From Pleurostoma richardsiae (lineage: Eukaryota > Ascomycota > Sordariomycetes > Calosphaeriales > Pleurostomataceae): DNA of 64,000 nucleotides. The position numbers were made by a program, and so were the translations under genes. Location: the NCBI GenBank assembly GCA_030052745.1, contig JANBVO010000045.1, positions 224,138 to 288,137 on the forward strand, given 5' to 3'. The notes beneath the pieces are model-generated. The model was not told the origin of the DNA. It made no database searches and saw only the letters and a list, made by a program, of their open reading frames with translations. Positions 53,073 to 63,783 of the stretch are shown one piece after another (position 1 is the first letter of the stretch; each line of letters opens with the position of its first letter).

Positions 53073-53597
53073 ACGGAAGGGGAATCTTGGAGCGGTTATC
53101 CTGTCTTCGGGATGGAAATCGGTGGTGTCCGTAGCACAAGTAGTCGACTTCTACGATGCTGGGAATTTTATTGTAGACTATCTACCTACGATACGGATCA
53201 TGAAATGTCAGTCACTACGAATCACAACGCTGTAGCTTGTGATGTTCGAAGCCGTCAGCGAGCGACTCATGCTGGCCGAGGTGGTAAAATTGTTGTCTGC
53301 GGATCCACTAGTATTCCACCGCGTATTCAATACGCACGAGGGTCCACTGCCTCTGGCCCCCTTCGCCCGCCTTGTTCCATGGAGCATCTCACACAAATAC
53401 GCACGCCATCCCACTAAGCCCTCCGAAAGGGTCGGCTTCTAGCAGCGTATATAATCATTTTTCGCCTACGGTGCGAAATTGTCACTTGAGGTGTGATAAG
53501 TTCGCTTCTGATCTCGCCGTCGTTTGCTTCCGAGCTAGGGCCTTTTTTGTTCGTTCATCTTATCTTCAGTCAACATTATACGGGGAGCACATGGGCG
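53073..53597. other. intergenic region upstream of the glucosyltransferase gene
   Basis: These 525 bp between two plus-strand genes contain the membrane protein 3' UTR and the promoter and leader of the glucosyltransferase gene, including a short overlapping upstream frame at 53591. Other small frames are not supported. Confidence 0.5.
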
Positions 53598-53608
53598 ATG
53601 GGATCTAG
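53591..53608 (+). promoter_or_regulatory. five-codon uORF overlapping the glucosyltransferase start
   Basis: An ATG at 53591 opens a frame of five codons (MGDGI) closed by TAG at 53606-53608. The presumed main ATG at 53598 lies inside it in another frame. If transcription starts upstream, ribosomes must leak past the first ATG, whose -3 base is C. The main ATG has G at -3. Confidence 0.45.
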
Positions 53609-56468
53609 ATCTGAGCCTGTTTCAAACTCGAATCCTGAAGACAGACCGCCGCCATTTGAAGAAGTCTTTGAACCGCTCAGCTTAGCCCCGACTCTCCAGG
53701 CCGCCAGTGTGAACGGTACGAACTTCGCCTGGATGGATACCAGGGGATTGCCTGTGCGGTCTGAATACTGACAGCATACAGACGATGGTCTAGTTAATAT
53801 TGACTTCGACCCGGAACTGTGCAGGCGTTTAACGAAGTCCTTCTCCGTCAAGGACGATGTCTACGAAGCATCACTAAAGCCGGGTCCTTCCTCCCATAAT
53901 GACTACGAACCGGTGCCGGCGCTGAACATAGTCATTCAAGTCGTTGGGAGTCGTGGGGACGTCCAGCCATTCGTGGCCCTCGGTAATGAGCTCCAAAGGC
54001 ACGGACACCGTGTGCGGCTGGCGACTCACGATGTCTTTCGTGATTTCGTGCACGAATCCGGCCTGGAATTCTACCCCGTCGGCGGCGACCCCTCGGATCT
54101 GATGGCATATATGGTCAAGAACCCCGGCCTCATACCGAGTATGAAGAGCATCCGTGGGGGTGACATCCAGCGCAAGCGGAAGATGATTGCGGACATGTTG
54201 GAGGCCTTCTGGGACTCATGCATCAAGTCCGACCCAAGCACGAACGACCCATTTGTTGTCGACGCGATCATCGCAAACCCTCCGAGCTTTGGGCATGTCC
54301 ACTGCGCGCAGGCGCTGGGAGTTCCTCTGCACATGATGTTCACCATGCCGTGGACTAGCACGAGAGCCTTTGCGCATCCGCTGGCTAACCTCAAGCACTC
54401 GAGTGTGAAGGGCCCAGTGGCAAACTACCTCTCATACGGTGTCGTCGAGTTCATGACATGGCAGGGGTGAGTCTCGCGCCTGGTGCAGCTTGATTGCATA
54501 GTGCGCGCTGATGTAAGAACTGCAGGATTGGGGATATTGTCAACAAATGGCGGGAGCGGACTCTCAACCTGGAGCCGGTGCCCATGTCGGAGGGAGCGCG
54601 GCTTCTCGAGACGCTCAATATCCCCTTCACATACTGCTGGTCTCCGGCATTGGTGCCCAAGCCGAGAGACTGGAGTTCCAAGATAAGTGTGTGCTTTCCA
54701 CGAGCCCCTGCTCTGGTATGGGGTCGCTAACAAACAACCTTATCTAGACGTGTGCGGCTTCTTTTTCCGCAGCCCCCCAGCATATACGCCGCCGACCAAG
54801 CTGGAAGAATTCCTGAATGCAGGTCCTATGCCAATATACATCGGCTTTGGCAGCATCGTCGTCGACGATCCCGACAGAATAATCGTTATGGTTCTGAAGG
54901 CCATCAAAATGGCCGGCGTTAGGGCCATCATCTCGCAGGGATGGAGCAATCTCGGCGGACAGAGCGATCCAGACGTGTTCTACATAGGAGACTGTCCGCA
55001 CGAGTGGCTCTTCCAGCACGTCGCAGCAGTCGTACATCACGGTGGCTCTGGCACTACTGCTTGCGGACTGCGTTACGGGAAGCCAACTGTGATAGTGCCC
55101 TTCTTCGGAGAGTAAGTGCAACTATCCTCCAGTTGAACGAGCACAAGTCCCTGACCCGTCTTCAGCCAGCTATTTTGGGGTCTTATGGTAGCCCGCGCTG
55201 GCGCTGGGCCGAACCCCATCCCATATTCGCAGCTCACGTCGAGGGGTCTCGCCGAGGCAATCTCTTTCTCACTCACAGAAGAGGTCGAGGCGGCTGCTGT
55301 GAGCATCTCGGAGACAATGGCGACGGAAACGGGGACTCAGGAAGCCGTAGAAGCCTTCCACGCAAACCTGCCACGGAATGGACTCCGATGCGACCTCATG
55401 CCAGATCAACCAGCTGCATGGGCCTACAAAGGGGACCACCAACGCGTGCTATTGTCGAAGAAGGCGGCTTGCATCCTGGCTCATAATGGCAGGATAGAAC
55501 CCCAAAGGCTCAAGTTGTAGGTATCAGCCTTGCGAATTGGGAAGTCAGACGTCAAGGAGGCAGCGCTGATAAGACTCGCCTCTAGGCACGAGACTAGGCC
55601 TGTTGTCATCGACAACGAGCGATGGGACCCCTTCACCGCCGTCTCCTCCGCGTCGATATCAACCATTGCCCAAATGGGCCAGGCGACCGCAGGTGTTTTT
55701 CTGAGACCCTACGAAAAACTTAGACAAACGAGTAGCAGCGAAGCGACGACATCCCGACAGATCGGCTCCGCTCCAGAGCCAACAAAGTCCCCTTCGGCTC
55801 CCTCTTCAATCTCCTCCACTTCACTTACCGCTCCCTCCGAGAAAAGCACAGGCACGGCCAAGACCGCACGGTTGGAAGCGGAACAAGGCAACGGACGGCT
55901 AGAGTCAGTGGCAGCCGCATCGGCTAACAGCGCCGGCCGTTTCGTTGCCAGCTCTGCCAAAGGAGTCCTGGTAGACATCCCGCTGTCGGCGGCGGAGGGC
56001 CTGCGCGCCGTGCCGCGCCTCTATGGCGGAGACGTGACAGCCCACGGCAAGATCACGGGGTTCAAGAGCGGCGTAGAGGTGGCGGGCGAGGTGTTCGGGC
56101 ACGGCATGTACGAAGCCCTGACGGACATCGTGGCGTACACGTACAAGGGCAAGAGAGAAGAGGGGCCCCGTGGCGTGGCCAAGGGCCTGGCTAAGGGGAT
56201 GACGAGCATGGTGACCAAGGCGAGCGCGGCGACAATTGGTCTGGTGGCGTACCCGGCCAAGGGCCTTCAGCGCAGCATACATGCGCGAGTGAAGCATGGG
56301 ACTAGGAACAGCATCGAGGAAGCCAAGAAGCTTGAGGGGGAGTGGCTTGTGCAGGGAGAGGGCAGCGGAAGAGGGCTGGAGGAAGAGGACGGGAAGGGTC
56401 TGGCGCAAGAGGACTACGCCGCCCTCCTTGCCGACTTTGAGACGCTGAGGAGGCGGAGGAGCAGGTAG
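53598..56468 (+). CDS. sterol 3-beta-glucosyltransferase-like enzyme (GT1/GT28 fold) without GRAM/PH domains
   Basis: Six exons, 53598..53715, 53782..54466, 54526..54686, 54748..55111, 55166..55516 and 55586..56468, encode 853 residues; every junction is in phase. The N-terminal glycosyltransferase half begins NIVIQVVGSRGDVQPFVALG (about 86-105). The sugar-nucleotide site reads VVHHGGSGTTACGLRYGKPT (about 413-432), followed by VPFFGDQLFWG. These are hallmarks of the UGP80/Ugt51(Atg26) sterol glucosyltransferases, which move glucose from UDP-glucose to membrane sterols. Atg26 carries PH and GRAM domains before the catalytic part; none is present here. Instead about 280 C-terminal residues follow, with Gly-rich amphipathic stretches (DVTAHGKITGFKSGVEVAGE, GVAKGLAKGMTSMVTKASAA) reminiscent of lipid-transfer-protein C-termini. 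Substrate (sterol or other lipid) is inferred. Confidence 0.88.
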
Positions 56469-57091
56469 TAGCGAGGAAACAACATGAGTTCGCTGGCGTT
56501 GGGCGTCTGTTGAGGAGACACTGCCACCACGGGACTGGCCTAGCGATGTTGGTATAAGGTTAACGTTAATACGAGAAGCGCTGTGATATCCCCGTCTACG
56601 GGGCCCTGTTGCACGGTCTAGGCCAATCGTTCAGCGCCTCCTTTACTGCGCCCGAAACACATTCCCGGTACAGAGTGGTAAGGCACTTTACTTGGCGGTG
56701 GACGCGTCATCCCGCGCCGTCGTCGGAATATGCCGAGCGCCCCGCCAAAGTCTAAATTTGAAAATAAAAAGAAGATAAAATAAGAAAGAAATCGGCAAGA
56801 AAAGGAGGCGGGAGGAAGGCAGGAAGATTTCAAGAAATAAAGGGAGAAAACACGTTCTCAGCCGCCGTCCCACGGTCCGGGTCCCTCTTTTCTCATGTGT
56901 GGCTGTGTCTGTCTCTATCGCGCTCTCGCTCTCCTCCCCACTCATATTTCTTGATTGCGTCTCCCCCTGGTCCTAGAACCGCAACCTACCGACACTATCT
57001 TGGGCCGAGGACCTTTGGACGAGCAGTCCAGACCTGCCAGCTGACAATAAAAACCTCGAAGAACGAGCAGACGCCGAAGAGGAACCCCAAG
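56469..57091. other. intergenic region with long purine tract upstream of the Zn2Cys6 gene
   Basis: These 623 bp hold the glucosyltransferase 3' UTR and the regulator promoter/leader. From about 56754 to 56855 the plus strand is almost all A and G. A pyrimidine-rich stretch with CTCTCG repeats follows near 56880-56940. The open frame of the regulator continues upstream to 56897 but its translation there looks noncoding. Confidence 0.55.
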
Positions 57092-58417
57092 ATGACCCAG
57101 CAGGAGCAGGTGCAAGATGCCTCTCAACGACGAAGTAGAAAACGTAGGTCTCACCGCAAGTCACGCCTTGGATGCGGGAATTGCAAGAGGCGGAGGATCA
57201 AGTGTGACGAGGCGAGGCCCATTTGCCAAAATTGCGTCAATCGCGGCGTCTGTTGCGACTTCGATGCACCACCGCCCGCTCCCACCGACACAGCATCGCC
57301 AGGAGAGGTCTGCTTCCAGGTAAAATTCCGCCTCCCCCAGCAAGAGCAGCGTCCTCTGGAGCGTCAGTACGTCTGCGGAAACTGTGGCGCTGCTTCCGCT
57401 TCTACCGACGCGCAAGAAGCCGTCCCAGATGCATCGATCGCGCTTTGTGCGAGTGGCCTTGATAGGCCCGCGGGCCTCTCGGTCCGGGATCTCGAGCTGC
57501 TGCACCACTTTCTGGTGCACACGAGCTCCTCTCTCGCCGACGACTACGAAGCCCAGGTGCTGTGGCAGGTCACCGTTCCGAAGCTCGGGTTCAGCCACAG
57601 CTTCCTCCTCCACAATCTCCTGGCTCTGTCGGCGCTGCATCTCGCTACCATGGACCCCGAACGGAGGGACTCTCACATCGCTCGGGCAGAGTTCCACCAC
57701 ATAGAGGGTCTGCGTGGATTGACCACGATGATGGCCTGCTTAGACGGTGAGAATGCCGGCATTGTCGGCCTGTCGGCGTCCTTGGTCTGCTTCTACTCCT
57801 TCGGCGTCCGCCCACGACCTGGAGAATATTTGGTGTTTAGCGAAGACGGTGGTGAGCCGGAGTGGTTTTCCTTCCTGAGAGGCGTGCGATCCGTCAATCA
57901 GTCTGCTGAACTCCTCGGCAGTCCCGGGCCAACGCCAGCCAACGACGACAAAGGCAGAAGGTCGCCACCAGTGACGCTGTCGAGCTTACCTCTTCGCCAG
58001 CCAGCATACGAAGAACCGATGGAGCGGTTGCGTGAGTTCGTTCTCGATGGCACAGCCTCATCCGACGAGGACGAAATCCAGACGTACATTGCCGCAGTTG
58101 ACAGTATGGCCAGCACATTCGCCTCGGTCTATCTGCCACGAGAAGCTCTTTCCAGCTCGGCAAGCAAGCCCTTTTCCCATCTGATATTCGCATGGCTGTA
58201 CCTCATGAGCGACAGTCTTGCCTGCTATATGCGGGAGAGAAGACCGACCGCGCTGATCATCCTGGCGCACTACGCGGTCCTCCTCAAAGAGACGGAGTGT
58301 TTCTGGTTCATGGATGGCTGGGCGGCGCACATTGTGGCGGGTGTGGCCCATGACCTCCCAGACGAGTACAAGCCCTTGCTGGACTGGCCGCTGGAGGATA
58401 TAGGTGGTCATATATGA
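57092..58417 (+). CDS. Zn2Cys6 fungal transcription factor
   Basis: This intronless gene encodes 441 residues. The binuclear zinc cluster is CGNCKRRRIKCDEARPICQN (from residue 28) plus CVNRGVCCDF, giving six correctly spaced cysteines. It is preceded by a basic arm (RRSRKRRSHRKSRLG). The remainder is a helical regulatory region with DLELLHHFLVHTSSSLA, FLLHNLLALSALHLA and ARAEFHHIEGLRGLTTMMAC. This pattern is seen in the Upc2/sterol-uptake-control-like subgroup with a C-terminal ligand-sensing domain. The protein is short for the class but ends naturally. I chose the Met at 57092 (MTQQEQVQDASQ; context AAGATGA). The neighbouring sterol-glucosyltransferase-like gene upstream makes a sterol-related role conceivable, but that is inference. 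Confidence 0.9.
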   Translation: MTQQEQVQDASQRRSRKRRSHRKSRLGCGNCKRRRIKCDEARPICQNCVNRGVCCDFDAPPPAPTDTASPGEVCFQVKFRLPQQEQRPLERQYVCGNCGAASASTDAQEAVPDASIALCASGLDRPAGLSVRDLELLHHFLVHTSSSLADDYEAQVLWQVTVPKLGFSHSFLLHNLLALSALHLATMDPERRDSHIARAEFHHIEGLRGLTTMMACLDGENAGIVGLSASLVCFYSFGVRPRPGEYLVFSEDGGEPEWFSFLRGVRSVNQSAELLGSPGPTPANDDKGRRSPPVTLSSLPLRQPAYEEPMERLREFVLDGTASSDEDEIQTYIAAVDSMASTFASVYLPREALSSSASKPFSHLIFAWLYLMSDSLACYMRERRPTALIILAHYAVLLKETECFWFMDGWAAHIVAGVAHDLPDEYKPLLDWPLEDIGGHI

Positions 58418-59982
58418 GCTACGAGCGCTATTTTCAACGTTTTCTCATCTTCGGAAAGATCAGCGTCATTTTTTCGGCCCTAAAACCGTCCCGACTCGCA
58501 CATGTCCGGGTCAAGGAACTCGGCCTGCTAAATCAATGTCAATCCTGGATTCAAGAGGGCACACCAAGGGAACAGCAGCGCCGAGAGGATTCCCGCCCTA
58601 TTACCGTCGTATTGAGAGGCTGGGCCCTGTGTGGGACCGAAATGCGGCGTTTTAGGGGCCAGGCTCCCTAGGCTCAAATGGCCCAGGGCCGCGACGATTC
58701 ACTACCGGACCAGGCCATCAGCTCAAGCGGCCTGCCTGCACAGTACCCAGCGTTCTTCATTGATGAAACGGGCTCTTTTTCAAACAAACGAGTCTCAGCT
58801 GATGACCTTTCATTCAGACAATACACCACAATATCTCACCCAAAGACGTTGCGCCTAACCCAGCCGTTATCTGGTTTCGCTGGCACGAATCTTCGACTCT
58901 GCAGCGTAGGCGCACTTTCGACTGCAGCCTTCAACAACTATTATGGATGGCAGTCTGTCAATGAGAAGGACCACAATTTGGACAGGCGTACAGTCTTCGG
59001 GCCTCAGTGTTGACGGGGGAGGAAATTGTGTGTTCAGGGAGATCCAGTCGCGTAGCTCACGCTCAAGAACCCAATACAGAGGAGAGTTCTGTCTGGCTTC
59101 AGCAGTCTGGACTCCGTGGGTCAGAACCGGAGGAAGTCATCGACCTCCGCAGCTTTGACGCGTGATAACAGTTGTCCGCAAGCTCTTTTTGGTCGTAGGA
59201 GACGGAAGAAGGTCCTCGGCCGAGTTAAGGTGTCGAAACTGAAGAAGGGGCAGCCAGACGAGAAGGAAAAGTGCGTTGGCATGGACAACAGACATGGCTA
59301 GCCTTGGCTGTCATACCGAGGCCTGCGGCACAGGGATTGTGATGACGCAATAATACAAAGAGAAATCATCGGAGGGAGACGGAGAGGAAGCGCGGAGATG
59401 GCCCCGCTCATCACTGGCATCTCGTATTCCCCCTATGCTGTGCCGCAACCAAGTCTGTCATTTGCCGGCCCATCAGTCAATGTCTGGTTCCTGAAGAATG
59501 ATGGTGCTCTTGCAAGGCGAAGCAAAGTTGCAAGTGAACTCGCTATCTCGCCCTCACCTATGACTGTTCTTGCCAATCCTCAGATTAACCATCACCTTGA
59601 GCCTTCGTCTTTGTTTGTAGTCTGTTGTTGACTGGGTAGCCTCTATATCATTTACCTCGGCGATGGACTTCTGCCCACGAATAAGTGCTTACGCTTCGTG
59701 TTGGGGTTACACTAACGACGATGTCAGCAGATCGTCAGAGTGCTTTATGCGGTTGCCTAGCCTAGTATCAATTATATCACGTTTTTCAGTTGCCTGCCAG
59801 TCATTGGCAGACGCCTCTGATTTTATCCAGCGTGGAAGCGGCGTGGTTGAATGGGCGCCGCGTGGAATACCCCTTTAAGGAGGGCAGTGGCCTTACCCAG
59901 CGTCTATCGATAATTCACCCGGCGCTTCAACTCGCCTACAGATGGCCGCGGACAAACAAGCTCTCCTTCTAGAGCCACAAGA
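58418..59982. other. 1.6 kb intergenic region
   Basis: No gene is supported between the Zn2Cys6 regulator and the Fringe-like gene, both on the plus strand. Two plus-strand frames (58678-59013, 111 codons; 59398-59631, 77 codons) have unremarkable protein-like composition but no motif or splice context. Confidence 0.45.
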
Positions 59983-61391
59983 ATGGTGCTGTGGTGGTCT
60001 CGCAGGCGTTTGCGTTTTCGCTTGCTCATCTTGCCGCCGACCCTCTTACTTCTGGTATTGGTGATCTTGCCCAATGACAGCAACATCCGCTTAGCCATCC
60101 ATTACTTCTCTCCGTCATCACCTTTTGCCAACGATAGATGGTTTTCTCAGCCGCCTCAGCATCCCGTCAAGTGGCATGACGATGTCGCCATCATCCTCAA
60201 GTCCGGATTCGGCACGCAGAGGCGAATCTCTGCATGGCTTGACTCGGTGGGGGAGGTTGGTGATCTCTTGATTGCCGCCGATTTCACGACAGACTTGGGA
60301 AAGGATTTCGTCCACCACGGTCGCCAACTGCTAGTCCATGATGTTGTGGGCCAGATGATGAAGCAAGGGCTCTTCCCCGATCGACTTTCCCATCAGCGAC
60401 TGGAGAGATATCGGAAACTGCGTAACGCCATCATCGATGGCGACATCAACCTGGCGAATGACCTTAGCAAGGCTTATGGATGGGAGTTGGATGCGATGAA
60501 GGTATCTTAGCTGCTCTCGCTTCGTTCGTAATGCTGCCGTCGCGGGGTTCAAGGCGTATGTGCATGCAACTGATGTCACTGCAGTTTATCTCCAGTCTCG
60601 AGCTGGCATACAAGACGATGCCAGATAAGGACTGGTACTTATTGGTGGATGACGACACGTACATATTGCAGCCGTCGATGGAGGCTCTCCTTGGTCACTT
60701 CGATCCAAGTTTCCCATATTACATTGGCAATGGCGTTGGTAACTATGATGGACGCTTCGCCCACGGAGGGTCCTCTGTGGTCCTGTCTCAAGCAGCCATG
60801 CGGCGCTTGTTCGCAAATCCCAGACTTGTCATCGCCGCCCACCACGACTCCCTCACAGACCCTTTTGGGGATCACCTCCTCGCTGCGACACTGATGAAGC
60901 TCGGGATCTACCTGGAAGAGGAACACTGCCGCTACTTCAATGGAGAGCGACCCGTCGCCACAAAGATCAGAGCAGACCGTTTCTGCGCGCCGATCGTGTC
61001 TTTCCACGGCCTGTCATCGCCCACAGAGATGCGCAATACAGGCAGAACTTTCAGGGACGCCCCATATCTTATTCGTTGGATTGATCTTTGGGGTATTTAT
61101 GACGCGCCGCAGCTAAGTGCCTTCGCGGCAGAACCGATACGGCGGAATTGGGATCACGTTGGCAGGCTGGACGAATACACCAAGACATTCCCCAACACCA
61201 AAGCCGCCAAGGATTGTCTGAAGGCTTGTCACGACTGGAGCAATTGTCTGGCCTGGACCTGGGATGTGGAGAAGGAGTTGTGTCATGTAAGCCCGTGGAT
61301 GATAGTGGGAGAGGCCGCTGAGGACAAGGTCTCGGGCCTGGACTTGCCGCGGGTAAAGAGGCTCGCCCGTGCGTGTCGAGCTTTAACTTGA
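59983..61391 (+). CDS. type II membrane Fringe/GT31-like glycosyltransferase with PAN-like C-terminus
   Basis: Two exons, 59983..60501 and 60585..61391, encode 441 residues; the 83-bp intron (GTATCT/CTGCAG) is phase 0 and joins LDAMK to FISSLELAYKTMP. The N-terminus is a signal anchor (basic WWSRRRLRFR, then LLILPPTLLLLVLVILP), indicating a Golgi lumenal catalytic domain. The domain shows DWYLLVDDDTYI with the metal/UDP-sugar DDD motif (195-197), a GNYDGRFAHGGSSVVLSQAA acceptor-site block, and GDHLLAATLMKLGI, as in Fringe and beta-1,3-galactosyltransferases. The last 60 residues hold CLKACHDWSNCLAW and a further Cys near 406, a PAN/apple-like pattern often fused to fungal GT31-like enzymes. 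Sugar and acceptor are unknown. A longer frame opening at 60480 is only intron read-through. Confidence 0.88.
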
Positions 61392-62085
61392 CTGAATGCA
61401 AAAGGCTCAAATGCCTCTATGGCGGGTGTTCTGTGGCCGTCCAAACTACTGTGATCCGTCCACCATGCATGGTTCTTCTGTCCTTCGCACCTTACGTACC
61501 ACACTGCCCTTCTCTGCGCAATTCGATATAACAAAAGGTGCAGCGCCTCAGACCTCGCGGAGATCAGTGCTTTGATTTGGGATTCTCTCCACCTGAACAT
61601 GGAAAGCCCCACCAGAGCCATGGAAGGTTGAATGGTCTCTTAAGTCGAGATGTCGCCCATCGATTTCTCGGCAAGACCCTCCGGTGATGTGGCAGTATCG
61701 ATGTATTTCCCCATAATTCGCCTTGGTCCGGAGTGATGCACATTTCCTACCTATACGGCTCTGCGCTTATATGGCGAGTTGTACCGGGAAGCGTCGGGGC
61801 CGAATGACTTATTCAGCTGGAGCTCCGCCTGACTCGGGTGGTGGCGCGGCTCGTCGACTGGACTGGTTGCCGTTTTGGGTATCTACAACAAGATTGTATC
61901 CCCTTTTGGGAATAGCGCCATCCTCACAGAAGACACAGGACGGAGACGCTGCAGATATAAATCATCAACAGCCCGCCTTCTCTTCGCTCGGTTTTCCATT
62001 TCTTGGACATTCCCTCTCATATTTACTCCTGAAGTCCTCATAGTCTTGTTTTGACACGCATCCTTCAGAAGGTTCCGCAACCACG
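61392..62085. other. intergenic region upstream of the SDR gene
   Basis: These 694 bp between two plus-strand genes contain the Fringe-like gene 3' UTR and the SDR promoter. Nothing else is visible. Confidence 0.5.
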
Positions 62086-63229
62086 ATGGCATCAAGTCAC
62101 GGTGGCAAGGGACATGGTGCCAATGGGCAGCAGTCGGTTCCCTCAAAGGATATGCCGCCTCTGCCAGAAAAGTTCGGCCCTGTCTTCTTCAGGAACCAAT
62201 TCCGCACCAAGATTGAGCTCCCAACCAAGGAGAAGTATCCAGACGTCAAGGACAAATGCGCCATTGTCACCGGGTCTAACACAGGCCTGGGGCTTGAGGC
62301 GTCTAGACAGCTCCTATCCCTGGGCCTCTCGCATCTGATCATGGGCGTGCGCTCTCTCGAAAAGGGCAAGGCGGCAGCTGCAAAAATCCGCGGTGCGGCA
62401 AGCCCGTCTGCAAAGATCGACGTCTGGCAGCTAGACATGGAGTCCTATGAGTCCATCCAGACCTTTGCTCGCAAGTGCCAGGACCTGCCAAGGCTTGACA
62501 TTGTCATTTTAAACGCCGGCATCGCACCAATAAACTTCTCAACGGCTCCAGGTACCGGCCACGAGACAGCATTGCAGATCAACCACTTCGGGACGGCACT
62601 GCTAGCCATCCTCCTACTTCCAGTCTTGAAGAGCAAAGGCAAGCCCACGAACGGAAACCCGCCACGACTCACCTTCATCAACTCGGTCATGGCCCATCTG
62701 TGCAAGTTTCTCAACAAGGACAAACGACCTCTCTTGGCCTCTTTCGACGACACGAAAATCACTCCATGGGACCCGGAAGAGAGATACGGTGTATCAAAGC
62801 TCGTATCCCAGCTATTCATAGTCAAGTTAGCCGAGAATGTCAGTGCCGACGACGTCGTCATCAACATGGTCGACCCCGGGCTCACCAAGGGCACGAGACT
62901 CGCCCGCGATGCTAAGGGCGCTTTCGGAGTGGCCGCGAAGGCGTTCATGGGTATCGCCGGCAGGCCCGTGGAGAGGGGAGCGGCGACCTACATCGATGCC
63001 GTACTGGGACACGGTAGGGAGTCTCATGGCTGTTTCTTGATGAACTGCAACATTTCCCCGTAAGTCACCGTTGGCGAACGTCTGTCCAAAACATGGTGCT
63101 GACAACTTCAGGCTCGCCTGCTGGTACTATAGCGATGGCAAGGTGTTGACGGATGTGATCTGGAAGGAGACGATTCAGGACCTTCAGTTCGCCGGTGTCG
63201 AGGATGTACTTGCCTCCCTGCGGCCTTAG
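62086..63229 (+). CDS. short-chain dehydrogenase/reductase (retinol-dehydrogenase-like)
   Basis: Two exons, 62086..63059 and 63112..63229, encode 363 residues; the 52-bp intron (GTAAGT, branch GCTGAC, acceptor TTCAG) restores NCNISPLACWYYSDGK. It is a classical SDR with an extended N-terminus: cofactor loop TGSNTGLGLE (62-71), LDIVILNAGIAP (NAG motif), the serine region LTFINSVMAHL, and the YGVSK catalytic Tyr234/Lys238. The Arg after the second strand (GVRSLEKGK) suggests NADP(H) preference. The family reduces or oxidises ketones, retinoid-like or secondary-metabolite alcohols; the substrate is unknown. It is full length and intact. The ATG at 62086 has ACGATGG context. Confidence 0.92.
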
Positions 63230-63711
63230 AGAGGACGTGAATAGAGGGAGGGTTATGTGTATTGATTTCTAGGAGATATTAATTAGCGTCATTGCAAGTT
63301 TTCGGAAAGATAGTCGAAATTGCCAGTCACTAACATTGTATTAATACTGATGTTTTCGCAGCTGCAAGTGTTTTGGCCTGTGATTCTTCAATTACTGCAT
63401 CTTCATCTTGATCCTCGAAGTGCAGTCAACGAGAGGCTTAGGCAGAATCCGAACCAGCTACAGGTGGATGGTTCTACCTCCTGCACTTGGAAGCACTCGG
63501 CGATATACAGAATACAGTTTAGAAGAAATGTACTCCCATACCTCATGAATTAGCACGTTCTCCTTGTAGAATCCTCACTAACACCGTATCACGGTAGCAC
63601 CTCAACTGCAGTAAAAAATAGTGGATCTTGAATTTCCATTTTGCCCATCCGATGATGAGAGGTCCTTATAGGCTACTCAAGCCGCTGACGAATCATGTCA
63701 CAATCAGCTGC
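63230..63711. other. intergenic region between the SDR gene and tRNA-Cys
   Basis: These 482 bp are AT-rich and contain no supported gene; a 77-codon plus-strand frame at 63320 has no motif. Confidence 0.5.
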
Positions 63712-63783
63712 GGTCGGGTAGCTCAGCGGTAGAGCATGAGATTGCAGATCTCAGGGTCACGGGTTCGAACCCCGTCCTGACCT
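63712..63783 (+). tRNA. tRNA-Cys (anticodon GCA)
   Basis: This 72-nt cloverleaf can be drawn in full without an intron. The acceptor stem GGTCGGG pairs with CCTGACC (one G-U). The D arm is GCTC/GAGC around AGCGGTA. The anticodon stem TGAGA/TCTCA encloses the loop TTGCAGA, giving anticodon GCA for cysteine. The T arm is ACGGG-TTCGAAC-CCCGT (B box GGTTCGAAC). The discriminator base is T (U73), an identity element for tRNA-Cys. A T-rich Pol III terminator region follows within about 20 bases. Confidence 0.96.

Noticed and set aside
60480-61391. 303-codon frame beginning inside the intron of the Fringe-like gene
   Set aside because: It is exon 2 plus read-through of the 83-bp intron; the spliced model adds a proper membrane anchor and conserved N-terminal domain.
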